In this document: positions 47,622 to 56,577 of the stretch, piece after piece
Layout of the letters: each line of letters opens with the position of its first letter
How positions within the stretch are numbered: the stretch's first letter is position 1
Assembly (NCBI RefSeq): GCF_004363655.1
Contig: NZ_SNZH01000010.1
Location: 206,766-270,765 of the forward strand
DNA from: Tahibacter aquaticus
Lineage (GTDB): Bacteria; Pseudomonadota; Gammaproteobacteria; Xanthomonadales; Rhodanobacteraceae
Length of the DNA stretch: 64,000 bases
Reading direction: 5' to 3'
Notes under the pieces: model-generated
The model's input: only the letters and a program-made list of their open reading frames with translations
The model's database searches: none
What the model was told of the DNA's origin: nothing
Program-made: the position numbers and the translations under genes

Positions 47622-47810
47622 GGAATCGATCTATCGGAAACCCGGTAGATCGCAGACCGGCGTGGCTGGCAGGTGCCATTCCCTGCATCGCCGGCATGCT
47701 TCCCGATTCCGGCATCATCTCGACAGGTTTTCAATAGAAACACAAAGTCCATCTTTCGCATGATGAACTCAATTATTTATGAGTCACGGCGTGCGCAGCG
47801 CCGGATCAGG

Positions 47811-49005
47811 CTACTCGAAGCCGTGGTCGAGCAGGAGATTTCCGTCCGCTCGTAGGCGCCGATGTCGCAGCGCGGGCCGCTCGGTCGGGCGGAGCCACGC
47901 TGGTCGGTGCCGGTGCAGCTCGCAGCGTTGACGATCACCTGGTCGATCGCGGGGCTGCCGGCCCGCAACGCCATCGTCTTCGTCGGCCCACCGTTGTTGG
48001 CCAACGCCTCCAGTAGCGGATCGAGACCGATGCGGTCGAAAATCTCGGCCGAGGCGGGAAAGCACGAGCCGTCGCTCACGATGTTGTCGCCGCTGGAGGT
48101 CACCGCGCCGGAACAACTCTGCAGGATGGATCGGCTGACGACGAACCCGCGGCCACCCTTGATACTGTCGCCACCGAGCTGCGAGAAATTTTCGCGGAAA
48201 GTGCTGCTGGTCAGTGTCCCGTGGCCAGCCAGGAGGGTTCCCCCGTAGCCGCGCGCGTAATTGCCGGTGAATGTGGACTTCTCGATGACCAGCGCGCCTG
48301 GGCTGCAGATGGCGCCGCCTTGACTGCTGTTGGTGCCGATGCTCCTGTTGTCGGAGAACGTGCTGTTGCGAATCGTCATGCTGCCGTCGTTGTAGATCGC
48401 GCCGCAGCCATCGCTCGACTCATTGCCGGCGAAGGTGGAGTTGCTGATGGTCGACGTACCGTTGACGACGTAGATCGCACTACCGTAGTCAGTGGTCGAG
48501 AGATTGGTGGTCAGATTGCCGGAGAACGCGCAGTCCTCGACCGTGAGATTGCCCCATACAAGCAAGGCTCGTTCGATATTGTCGACGATGCGCAGTGCCT
48601 CAGCGTCAAGGATTGCGTGCTGCTCGGCACATAGATGGCGCCAGAACCCCCACGCCGGATCGTCACGCCGCTGATCGTCAGCGAGGCCGAGAAATGGGTC
48701 TGGAACAGGGGACTGCCGGCGTTGTTGCCGTCGAAGGTCAGCTTGTCGGCGCCCGGCCCGTCGATGGCCGGATTCTTCGTGATGTAGAGCGGCGCCTGGA
48801 GAATCGCAATCATGGCCGGCCAGGCGAGATTGAAGTTGATCGTGTCACCGGCCACGGCGGAAGACACCGCCTGGCGAAACGAACCCGGGCCGCTATCCGC
48901 GTTTGTCGTGACCGTAATCGTGGCCGCCCATGCCGGAGCACTCGCGCCGCCCGCCAGCAGCAGGTTGATCGCTACGGCGCAGCATCGGCCAAGAAGTGGT
49001 TTCAT
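47811..49005 (-). pseudogene. Secreted parallel beta-helix protein, two frameshifts
   Basis: The start at 49005 has GAGGAAA upstream. It encodes a signal (LLLAGGASAPAWA) and a choice-of-anchor-type start (ATITVTTNADSGPGSFRQAV, GDTINFNLAW). The second part carries helix rungs (ISNSTFAGNESSDGCGAIYN, GSMTIRNSTFSDNRSIGTNS) and the family end (LLEALANNGGPTKTMALRAG, CDIGAYER). The frame breaks twice: near 48598, where one added base joins SLTLRHC to RIVDNIERALLVWGNL, and near 47845, where one added base turns TEISCSTTAS into TGNLLLDHGFE with a stop at 47811. Two single-base losses mean either a decaying gene or sequencing error. Confidence 0.75.
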
Positions 49006-49139
49006 CGCGATTTCCTCGTCGTTCGTCCAGGCAGCCCGGCGCTGGACGCGCATGGACTTGATGACTCAAACGACGAAGCCGCGACAGCACTGCCATCGGA
49101 TTTTCCGAGGGCGGGCCCTGGCCGATGCTCGATGGCGAC

Positions 49140-50333
49140 CTAGTCGAAACCGTAGCGGAAAAGCAGATCGGAATCCGAAAGGCAGTACAACGCCTGGAGC
49201 AAGCTACAGCCGACCGAGTCGAGATAGGACCTGGGCCAGCGTGGACCATTGGCTTCCGGCAGACTCGTCCAGCCAGCTCCTGACGATGCGTTCCAGCCGC
49301 TGCAATTCACACCGAAACTGCCGTTGTTGTCCACGCCGGTCCATGCGTAGTTCACGAATGAATTCCTGTACAGGCCGGTCTCAGTCAGGTTCAGCGGGGC
49401 ACGTACGAAGCCCGAGCTGATCTGCGCGAAGTCGTCGGCGAACCTGACGCCGTCGAGCCGGAACCAGGGACCGTCGTTCTGGAAGCGCGCCGCGGGATTC
49501 GAGCCGGCTGCGATATACGCCTTGTAGCTCTGTGGCTCGTACAGATTCGCGGCCTGCGCAGAGTTTCGGCAGATCGCATCGGCCGCAGCGAGGCCGGAAT
49601 TCCCGCCAGCCAGCGGCGACGTCCCCAGGTTGCCGGTGGATAGCTCCCGGGTAATGAACGCCTGCTTCCCGCCACTCGGCGGCAAGGACAGTGCAGGTCC
49701 CGCACCTTTCTGCATGCAGGCCAGGCGACCGCTGTTGCAGAAGGCCCTGCCGGCAACTTGGGTCCATCCCGGATACGTCTGGGACGTGCTGCCGACTCTC
49801 ACATCGTCATCGATGAGCCAGTTGCCGCAATGCAGATCGGTCACGGTGCCGTCGGGCGTGGTCCCCGTATAGAGGCGCTGGTTGTTTACCGTGGCGCCGA
49901 ACTCGTCGAGGCTCAACGGCATGTAGACGTCTCCTTCGATCGCGCGTTCGATCACCGCCATGAACGGCGTGCCGTCGACGCGCTGCCACGGCCCGGCGCC
50001 CGCCGGCAACGTGGCCTGCCCGCACAAGTTGGCCTTGGTGCCGTTGAAGCCGTGTATGCGGCAGTAGGCGTCGTTCGTCGAATCCGACAGCCAGGCCACG
50101 TAATCGCCCGGATTGGGCAGATTCGCGGCAGTTGCCCGCGCCACGCAGATGGCATCGCCCGCGGCCAGCCCCACGTTGCCGCCCGCATCGGCCCAGTTGC
50201 CCAATATCCCGCTGTCGGCGATGGATGTGACGAACGCCTGCTTGGCCGCCAAGGCTGGCGCGCTTGCACTGGCGGCCAGGAGGATGGCGCTGGCGATGCC
50301 GAACCGGCGCCCGCGCTTGATCAGTAGATTCAT
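49140..50333 (-). CDS. Secreted protein with two DUF1554-like repeats and LLFRYGFD end
   Basis: A 397-residue exported protein. The signal is IASAILLAASASAPALA. Two homologous domains follow: about 30-215 (KQAFVTSIADSGILGNWADA, GLAAGDAICVARATAANLPN) and about 222-388 (KQAFITRELSTGNLGTSPLA, GLAAADAICRNSAQAANLYE). Each contains paired Cys and a Trp-rich core, in the manner of DUF1554/endostatin-like lectin folds found in secreted bacterial proteins. It ends CLSDSDLLFRYGFD. Ligand unknown. Lies next to the frameshifted beta-helix gene in the same direction. Confidence 0.82.
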   Translation of the reverse strand: MNLLIKRGRRFGIASAILLAASASAPALAAKQAFVTSIADSGILGNWADAGGNVGLAAGDAICVARATAANLPNPGDYVAWLSDSTNDAYCRIHGFNGTKANLCGQATLPAGAGPWQRVDGTPFMAVIERAIEGDVYMPLSLDEFGATVNNQRLYTGTTPDGTVTDLHCGNWLIDDDVRVGSTSQTYPGWTQVAGRAFCNSGRLACMQKGAGPALSLPPSGGKQAFITRELSTGNLGTSPLAGGNSGLAAADAICRNSAQAANLYEPQSYKAYIAAGSNPAARFQNDGPWFRLDGVRFADDFAQISSGFVRAPLNLTETGLYRNSFVNYAWTGVDNNGSFGVNCSGWNASSGAGWTSLPEANGPRWPRSYLDSVGCSLLQALYCLSDSDLLFRYGFD

Positions 50334-50860
50334 GTCTCGCCCTTCGATTGATTATTGCGATAAAGCACAGCGTGCGCGGGCCAGCCTGCGCACGTGCAAG
50401 GCTGTCGACGGAACGCGCAGGCCCGTTCGCTGACCCGAGTCGGGCGCAGAACGCCTCTTGTATTAACTAAACGACGAACGCGCGGCAGTTCTGCCATGGC
50501 GTGCTGTTTCTGCACTCGATCGCCGAGGGGCGAACACTTCGGTCACGCCCGGGGCCGGGCCGAAACGGGGATTGCCGTGCCGCTGCTGGGCTGGGCTTTC
50601 ATCGCCCCGTCGCAAGGAGGGTAGCGTTTTTGCGCCATCTCACGGTGAGACCCAGAGGCGGAGCCCGGCCAGTCCGAGACCTGAAGGCCGAGGCGCTTCA
50701 CCCGCTTGCGCATTCGTGAGTGGTTGATGCATGCCTTTGCGCCAGGCCGAAGGTCGAATCGAAAGTCCAGGTTGCTCGACATCGGCAAGCCAGCAAGGCG
50801 GGTGGCATTTCACCCATTCCGCGCGATCGACCGGGCCCGGCGTCCTTTGGGGCATAGACC
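50334..50860. other. Intergenic region, no supported gene
   Basis: This gap of 527 bases separates divergent secreted-protein genes. Short frames occur on both strands but none has both a ribosome site and protein-like composition. I see no repeat shared with the rest of the window. Confidence 0.4.
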
Positions 50861-51109
50861 ATGAGTGATCGCATGCTGGCGTATGCACGCTTCGTGCGCG
50901 TGTTGCTGGGTGTCTGCCTTGTTCAGCGGGCTTATGCGCGGGCCGGCGACGGGTTTGCGCCGAATGCGAACGCGCCTGTCGTCACGCTAGCCGTGCAACC
51001 CGACGGCAAGCTGGTGGCAGGCGGCCAGTTCACACAGTCTGCCTGGTGCGATGGAACGGCGACGGCAGCCTGCATTCCGCAGTGGATGTACAGCAAAGCG
51101 CGCCGGTGA
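50861..51109 (+). pseudogene. Truncated delta-60 repeat protein
   Basis: An 82-residue frame. A hydrophobic signal-like start (FVRVLLGVCLVQRAYA) is followed by DGFAPNANAPVVTLAVQPDG and KLVAGGQFTQ, one copy of the delta-60 repeat of secreted beta-propeller-like proteins. These proteins normally carry many repeats; here the match stops after one unit and the frame ends 25 residues later (CDGTATAACIPQW). It is read as the 5' stub of a deleted gene. Confidence 0.6.
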
Positions 51110-51458
51110 GCGGGCGGGCCGACGGCAAAAGGTGATGACGACCAAAGTACTGCCACCCCGCTTCGTCGAACACATCCTGCTGTTCGATCCGCCGCAACCG
51201 GCACTGCAGTCGCTCTCCGCGATTCGCTCTCGACAGCAGCTGACATCGTCACCGCAACCTGATCGCTGCGTTGCGGGGCTGGCGCCGCGTCAGACAAGCC
51301 CCTAAAGCTGTCGCAAGACGGCTTTGGCGATATGGCGTTGCGGCCCTGCTACGAATTGCGCGTAGCGGGAAGCGGAAGCGGCGCGAACCAGGGTCTGGCG
51401 TTGACTGTACTGCTGTGATGCCGCCACTGTTCGCCGTCAACCGGCAGGGCGTTCCTCC
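51110..51458. other. Intergenic region, no supported gene
   Basis: This gap of 349 bases probably contains scrambled leftovers of the delta-60 gene but no recognisable repeat unit. Promoter boxes for the following DUF5329 gene are not clear. Confidence 0.4.
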
Positions 51459-51824
51459 ATGAAAACCTTCCTTACCTCATTGCTCCTCGGTTTCCTTCTC
51501 GTCTGCGGAACCAGCGCGCTCGCGGTCCGCCACGACACCGAGCAGAAGAAGATCGACTACCTGATTACCTCGATCCAGGCGCTCGACGGTGCAACATTCA
51601 TCCGCAATGGCAGCGAGCACACGGCAGTCAAAGCAGCCGAGCACCTGCGCAGAAAACTGGGCAATGCAGGGGACAGGATCCAGACTGCCGGGCAGTTCAT
51701 CGATGAGCTGGGCACGCAGTCATCGATGTCAGGGGAGAAATACCGCATCCGGCTCAAGGATGGCCGCGTGCTCGAATCCGCGCAGTTCCTGCGCGAAAAG
51801 CTGGCGCAGTACCGTCCCGAGTAG
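51459..51824 (+). CDS. Secreted DUF5329-family protein
   Basis: A 121-residue exported protein. The signal is TFLTSLLLGFLLVCGTSALA. The body, KKIDYLITSIQALDGATFIR, NGSEHTAVKAAEHLRRKLGN, AGDRIQTAGQFIDELGTQSS and RIRLKDGRVLESAQFLREKL, follows the DUF5329 pattern throughout. Function is unknown in the family. Intact, unlike its broken neighbours. Confidence 0.85.
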   Translation: MKTFLTSLLLGFLLVCGTSALAVRHDTEQKKIDYLITSIQALDGATFIRNGSEHTAVKAAEHLRRKLGNAGDRIQTAGQFIDELGTQSSMSGEKYRIRLKDGRVLESAQFLREKLAQYRPE

Positions 51825-51966
51825 CCCACAAGCCTGGCATTGGACGCTTCGGCAGAGCACGTCGCCCGTGCCGGGTGCTTCATCGCCGGACCTTGCGCAG
51901 TGCCGGCGTCGTGGGCGCAGGCGCGCAGTCGAAGCTCGTCGACTTGAATGCGGTTATCCATCGCGT

Positions 51967-51992
51967 CTGGCGCCGGCAGATGCCGGCGCCAG
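51967..51992. terminator. Hairpin between the convergent DUF5329 and DUF3060 genes
   Basis: A perfect 12-bp inverted repeat (CTGGCGCCGGCA and its complement) with GA at the centre. It lies in the 216-base gap between two convergent genes. It lacks a T-tract. Confidence 0.5.
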
Positions 51993-52040
51993 TAACAGTG
52001 CCTGTATCCGGCCCATTGCCTGGGCCGCTGCCGGCAGTGC

Positions 52041-52508
52041 CTACATCACCCGGTTGCCGCTGCCTTCGTCGACGAGCGTGGGCTTGTTGTCACTATTGAC
52101 CGTGTTGTTCTTGCCACGGAAATGCACACGGCCGTATTGCGTGCCCAGCAGCATATTGCCGTCGCCGGCGACGACGGCCTCGTCGACTTCGGTCATGTTC
52201 AGCGTGTTGCGCGAGCCCTCGACGTTCAGCGTACCGACCTTCTGGTTCAGCAGCGTCACGCCGCTGCCGGTCACGCTGACGCTCTTCGCTTCTTCGACAT
52301 TGAGCGAGCCGTTCGAACCGCGAATGGTGACCGCACCGCAGCTGCCTTCGAGGACGATGCTGAAATCGCTGCGTGTGATAACGACGTCCTGGCCATCGGT
52401 ACAGCTTGCGCCGCTGGCGGGATCGGTGAGCACACCGGCCTGGGCCGGCAGGACAGACACGGCGAGGACGCCGGCAACACACAGGGCAAGCAAACGGAGT
52501 CGAATCAT
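52041..52508 (-). CDS. Secreted DUF3060-family protein
   Basis: A 155-residue exported protein. The signal is LRLLALCVAGVLAVSVLPAQA. The rest is a short repeated-strand fold: VVITRSDFSIVLEGSCGAVT, IRGSNGSLNVEEAKSVSVTG, TLLNQKVGTLNVEGSRNTLN, YGRVHFRGKNNTVNSDNKPT, with the SGNN/GSxN turns of DUF3060. The start at 52508 has only a weak ribosome site; the longer upstream frame is not signal-like. Role unknown. Confidence 0.82.
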   Translation of the reverse strand: MIRLRLLALCVAGVLAVSVLPAQAGVLTDPASGASCTDGQDVVITRSDFSIVLEGSCGAVTIRGSNGSLNVEEAKSVSVTGSGVTLLNQKVGTLNVEGSRNTLNMTEVDEAVVAGDGNMLLGTQYGRVHFRGKNNTVNSDNKPTLVDEGSGNRVM

Positions 52509-52739
52509 GAGTCGGCATCGTGTTGTCAGGGGGCCGGCAGCATAGATGCAGCCGCATCGGGAAAACCGTAAAGCGGATCGCAGCATGGCGATTTCACGAG
52601 GGCGGATGGAAGGTTCTGGGCTACTTCCTCGTCAAATCCATCAAGCTCTGGCATCGGTGCAGATGCGCCGGCGCCGCCTCGCACAACCCGGCACGAAGCG
52701 ACGGCGCACTCCACTTTCAGCCACTTTTCCACTCTGCCA

Positions 52740-53846
52740 CTATTTCGCCGCAAACAGGTGTGGAAAGCGCCGCGGCTGCGAACGCAGATACTGGTCGGCT
52801 GCCTTCACTGTAGCGCCCAGATGTGCTGCCGCATGCCAGGGCCAGCGCGGGTTGTACAGCATGCCCCTGGCCAGCGCGACGAGATCGGCGTCGCCGGTGG
52901 CAACGATCGCCTCGGCATGGTCGTACTCGGTGATCATGCCGACAGCGACGACGGGAATGGATACTTTCTCCTTGACCGCGCGCGCCAGCGGAACCTGGTA
53001 GCCGGGCCCGACCGGAATGACCTGAGCGGGATGCACGCCGCCGCTGGATACATGAATCGCCTGGCAGCCGCGCTGTTCCAGCGCCTGGGCGAAGACGACG
53101 GTATCGGCGATGCTCCAGCCGCCGTCGATCCAATCGGTACCGGATACGCGCACGGTGACCGCGCGCTGCGCCGGAAATGCCGCGCGCACTGCATCGAATA
53201 CTTCCAGCGGGAAACGCATGCGGTTTTCCAGGCTGCCGCCGAATTCGTCGCTGCGCGCATTGGCCAGCGGCGAAAGGAACTGGTGCAGAAGATAGCCATG
53301 CGCGGCATGGATCTGCACCGCATCCAGGCCCAGCCGCGCTGCGCGCCGCGCGGCCGCGGCGAACGCATCGCGCACCTCCTTCATGCCCTGCCGATCCAGC
53401 GCCTGCGGCAGGCTGTGCTGGGGAGAAAACGGCAGCGCAGAAGGCGCGACAGTCTGCCAGCCATTGGCGTCACCCGGTGCGAACTGTGCGCCGCCGCGCC
53501 AGGGCAGATCGGTCGAAGCCTTTCTTCCCGCATGGGCCAGCTGAATGGCGATGGGCATGTCCGAACAATGGCGCACTCGCGCCAGCGTCGCCGCCATGCC
53601 TGCCTCGGTCGCATCGTCCCAGAGACCGACGTCGGCGTAGGAAATGCGTCCTTGCGGCAGCACGGCAGTCGCTTCGATCGTCAGCAGGGCCGCACCGGAC
53701 AAGGCCAGCTGACCCAGATGAATGGCATGCCAGTCGGTCATGCAGCCGTCCTGGGCGGAGTACTGGCACATCGGCGCAATCACGATGCGATTGGCCAGTG
53801 TGAGTGAACCCACGGTCAAGGGTTCGAACAGTTTGGGCGTAGGCAT
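52740..53846 (-). CDS. Old-yellow-enzyme family NADH:flavin oxidoreductase (YqjM-like)
   Basis: A 368-residue FMN enzyme that reduces activated C=C bonds. Family marks: LANRIVIAPMCQYSA with Cys 27 (the redox-tuning Cys of the YqjM group), IEATAVLPQGRIS, QLAHAGRKAS, the active-site AAHGYLLHQFLSPLANARSD, FGGSLENRMRFPLEVFDAVR and the FMN phosphate site MITEYDHAEAI/GDADLVALARGML. The start at 53846 gives the family length. It is intact and stands alone in the accessory stretch; its natural substrate cannot be told. Confidence 0.93.
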   Translation of the reverse strand: MPTPKLFEPLTVGSLTLANRIVIAPMCQYSAQDGCMTDWHAIHLGQLALSGAALLTIEATAVLPQGRISYADVGLWDDATEAGMAATLARVRHCSDMPIAIQLAHAGRKASTDLPWRGGAQFAPGDANGWQTVAPSALPFSPQHSLPQALDRQGMKEVRDAFAAAARRAARLGLDAVQIHAAHGYLLHQFLSPLANARSDEFGGSLENRMRFPLEVFDAVRAAFPAQRAVTVRVSGTDWIDGGWSIADTVVFAQALEQRGCQAIHVSSGGVHPAQVIPVGPGYQVPLARAVKEKVSIPVVAVGMITEYDHAEAIVATGDADLVALARGMLYNPRWPWHAAAHLGATVKAADQYLRSQPRRFPHLFAAK

Positions 53847-54008
53847 GGGTTTTTCTCGCCGGAGGGCTGGGTGACGCGAAACGCGCTGCAGCAGGCTATG
53901 TAGTCTTTGGCAGCCGCGCACACAAGACGTCCGCCCGGCTGCGCGGCCAGGATACCCGTCAGTCGGAAGACACCGCACCGACATCCGCCGATGCAGTGGC
54001 ACACCGGT

Positions 54009-54443
54009 TCAGTCGAAACTGTCGCCGAATACCGTGTCGAACGGGGTATTGATCAGCGCGAAGCAGGTGCCGATCGGCGAGGTATTACCGGCAGCAGCGG
54101 TAGCCGCAAGGCCGATCACCAGACTATTGGCAATGCTCGGCAGCACCACGTTGACCTTCAGCGTACGGGCGGCGGCCGGCAAGGTGACTTGCACGGTACC
54201 GATGAAGGACTGGGCGTGGGGACGCCCACCTGCCGGACCTACGTCGTCGCAGCCGGGCGAACAATACGCATCCATACGAAACATGCCCGGTGCAGTATCG
54301 AGCGTTGCGTTTACCGTAGCGCTGACATCGGTAGCCGGACGTGCCGCCACTGACGCCCATATCAGCGTGCTTATCGTGGGGAAGTTCTGCAGGTGGCTGG
54401 CGCTGTCGTCGCCATCGCCCGCATCGTTGGGTAGCAGGCACAT
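54009..54443 (-). pseudogene. C-terminal remnant of a beta-helix surface protein
   Basis: About 144 residues match the C-terminal module that ends many choice-of-anchor beta-helix proteins: LLPNDAGDGDDSASHLQNFP, TVNATLDTAPGMFRMDAYCS, QSFIGTVQVTLPAAARTLKV, AAGNTSPIGTCFAL. It ends NTPFDTVFGDSFD. The frame goes on upstream but as Arg-rich nonsense, with no signal peptide or helix rungs, so the N-terminal part is missing. Confidence 0.65.
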
Positions 54444-54498
54444 CGTGCGCGAAGGTGGCTCAGGAATCGACAGCGGTTTCCTGCGTCTTCGAGGCCGC

Positions 54499-54912
54499 CT
54501 AATAGACAACCAGCCAGAACGGTGGATCTGCCGCAACCGCGCCGCGCTGGACCTTCTGCCGCGCCGGTGTCGCTGCTTTACCGTTCTGCTGTTGCGCACG
54601 CTGCAGCCACGCAGCGAAGCGCGCGTCCGCTGCGGCATCGGGCGCATCGATTCCCTGCGCCCTGCGCTGTGCCCGGATCAGCTCTACCCAATCTGCATCG
54701 AGTCGCAGCGAAATGGCGACATCGGCAGCGCGCGAAACCGGCGCCTGCCAGAACAGTAGCGCGCCGACCAGCAGTCGCGCAGCGCCCGTTTCCAAGCGCC
54801 GAACGATGGCATGCCATTGTTTCGACGGCACCCTGGCAGGCACCAGGTTCAGCTCGCCACGACGGCAACAAGACCGATCGGCGCGCGGCGATGAAGGTCG
54901 ACTCGTTTTCAT
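54499..54912 (-). CDS. Putative exported protein of unknown function
   Basis: A 137-residue frame starting MKTSRPSSPRADRSCCRRGE. After a charged N-terminus it has a hydrophobic segment ending AARLLVGALLFWQAPVSRAA that looks like a signal or anchor, then a helical stretch ISLRLDADWVELIRAQRRAQ, GIDAPDAAADARFAAWLQRA. No family recognised and no strong ribosome site; the start could be further upstream. It is placed just before the beta-helix remnant on the same strand. Confidence 0.45.
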   Translation of the reverse strand: MKTSRPSSPRADRSCCRRGELNLVPARVPSKQWHAIVRRLETGAARLLVGALLFWQAPVSRAADVAISLRLDADWVELIRAQRRAQGIDAPDAAADARFAAWLQRAQQQNGKAATPARQKVQRGAVAADPPFWLVVY

Positions 54913-55438
54913 GGCGTCATCGATCTTACGCATTTTCCCATAAGCAACAATAGACATTGTGTGATGACGAGCGAAGTCAGCCATTCGTGTGTTGCGGACA
55001 CAGCAACAGGAAGAGCCGGAGCCGCCGGTTACAGTTTCCTGCGCCGCTGCCGCGGCACGTCTCCAGATCACACGCCGTCCGTCGCCACGCGTAGCGCCGG
55101 GCTCCGCACCAGGCAATCAGCGGCCTGCGGTTCTTTGCCGCAGCGGCATCGCCGCGCCCCAGACGGCATGGGGCCGGCATGAGCGCACGAGAAAACGTGC
55201 GGGCAAGGCCAGGGGCCGGCGTTGCATCGAAACCCACATCGCGGGGACGGACACCGGCAGGCCGCTACGCACACCATGGAATCACCCGGGGGGAAGTGCC
55301 GCTTGGATCACTGCGTCACAGGTATGCCTGTACAGAAATCGCCACCTGTACAGTCCGCCGCTGTCGAACCGACGTCAGGACCGTGCACCGCGACGCTGGA
55401 GCACTGCCACGGCGGCGCTGCGTTTCGGCAATGTATAC
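54913..55438. other. Intergenic region, no supported gene
   Basis: This 526-base gap lies between divergent weak genes. A rightward frame is open from 54989 to 56008, but its first 150 residues are Arg-rich and read like non-coding sequence. No repeats or clear promoter boxes seen. Confidence 0.4.
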
Positions 55439-56008
55439 ATGAAGCATTCCTGGGTATCAGTTGTACGCAACGGCGCGATGGCTGCAACTGCACTGCAACG
55501 TAAAAACTTCTTCATCTGCCACGGCCCAGCGCCCCAACTATCTTCACATGCGCGAACGCATGGACTAGGCGAAAACGTAGCCGATGCGCCGTTACGGCAA
55601 GCAAGGGAGCAAGACGTGCTGCGATGGCATGGCCGAATCGGCAACGCCGAGACGACCGTATCTGCAATGCACCGCGACTATCGCGTTGCATTGCAAGGTA
55701 TACCGCTGGACAGCGGCGACAGTCTTGCCATTCACGCACGACTGTCAGGCGACGACTGGGCCTTCGAGCAGGTACGCTCGGTCGTCATACGCGGCGTGTG
55801 GCCGGGACGCGGCCAGCTATGGTCGCCCGACCCCGCAGCTGCCGTGACAGCGGTAGACGACGCTTCCGACGCGCCTGTTGCCTGTCGGTTGCGGCGCGAG
55901 CTGTGCATCAGCACCAGCCTGACACGCACTGAACTGTTCGATCGCCTGCAGCACGCATTCGCTGCAGAGCGTCTGATCGAGGTAGTCATCGCGACCGAGA
56001 CGGATTGA
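55439..56008 (+). CDS. Protein of unknown function upstream of two receivers
   Basis: A 189-residue frame. The second half looks protein-like: MHRDYRVALQGIPLDSGDSL, AIHARLSGDDWAFEQVRSVV, RRELCISTSLTRTELFDRLQ, HAFAAERLIEVVIATETD. The first half is less certain and the start could be internal (for example the Met at 55667, before HRDYRVAL). No domain is recognised. It lies 167 bases before the receiver genes on the same strand. Confidence 0.5.
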   Translation: MKHSWVSVVRNGAMAATALQRKNFFICHGPAPQLSSHARTHGLGENVADAPLRQAREQDVLRWHGRIGNAETTVSAMHRDYRVALQGIPLDSGDSLAIHARLSGDDWAFEQVRSVVIRGVWPGRGQLWSPDPAAAVTAVDDASDAPVACRLRRELCISTSLTRTELFDRLQHAFAAERLIEVVIATETD

Positions 56009-56175
56009 CCGCGATCGCCAGGGCCATCGCGGCCACGGCTGCCCCTGGCGATCGGCAAGCGGCCGCACACACCGTCGCCGCCGGGCGCCGTTGACTTCGG
56101 CTACACACTTCCCCTGCAATGGTCGGGCCCGATGCAGCCACGCCTTCGGCACCGGCAGCGGAGGGAGCCTGTTGC

Positions 56176-56577
56176 ATGCAAGAACTCGCCAGTACCAGCG
56201 CCGCCGATGAGCCCAGGCACATCCTGGTCGTCGACGACACGATAGCAGCGCGCGTCTCCCTGGCGGGACTGTTGCGCGTGCTCGGCTTCATCGTCTACGA
56301 GGCGGCAGATGCGGACCAGGCCCTGACCCTGCTGAGCGCGTCCCTGCCGGTCGATTGCGTGATCACCGATGTGGAGATGGCCGGTTCGATGAACGGCCTG
56401 GGATTGCTGCGGCATCTGCGCAACACAACGCCGCATCTGCCGGTGGTATTGGTTACCGGGCTGGATTTACGCCCGCAGGATCTCGGCGACGGCGTGGTGT
56501 GCTTTCGCAAGCCGTATCGCCCGGAGCAGCTGCTGTCCCACCTCGATACGGTTCTGGCCAAGCATGAATCCCGCTGA
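56176..56577 (+). CDS. Stand-alone response-regulator receiver protein
   Basis: A 133-residue single receiver domain. The acid pair is in HILVVDDT (Asp 20, 21), the phosphoacceptor is Asp 65 in CVITDVEMAG, the conserved Thr 94 is in VLVTGLD and the Lys 112 in FRKPY, so it should be phosphorylatable. No output domain follows. The ATG at 56176 is preferred over 56119 because GGGAG lies 8 bases upstream. It overlaps the next receiver gene by 14 bases. No histidine kinase is in the window. Confidence 0.88.
   Translation: MQELASTSAADEPRHILVVDDTIAARVSLAGLLRVLGFIVYEAADADQALTLLSASLPVDCVITDVEMAGSMNGLGLLRHLRNTTPHLPVVLVTGLDLRPQDLGDGVVCFRKPYRPEQLLSHLDTVLAKHESR

Noticed and set aside
45584..50860. Second attachment site (attR) for the tRNA-Thr element
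   Set aside because: No repeat of the tRNA 3' end was found by eye downstream of the integrase; it may have been deleted.
54989..55438. N-terminal extension of the 55439 gene
   Set aside because: The 150 added residues are Arg/His-rich with no domain; only the downstream part looks coding.
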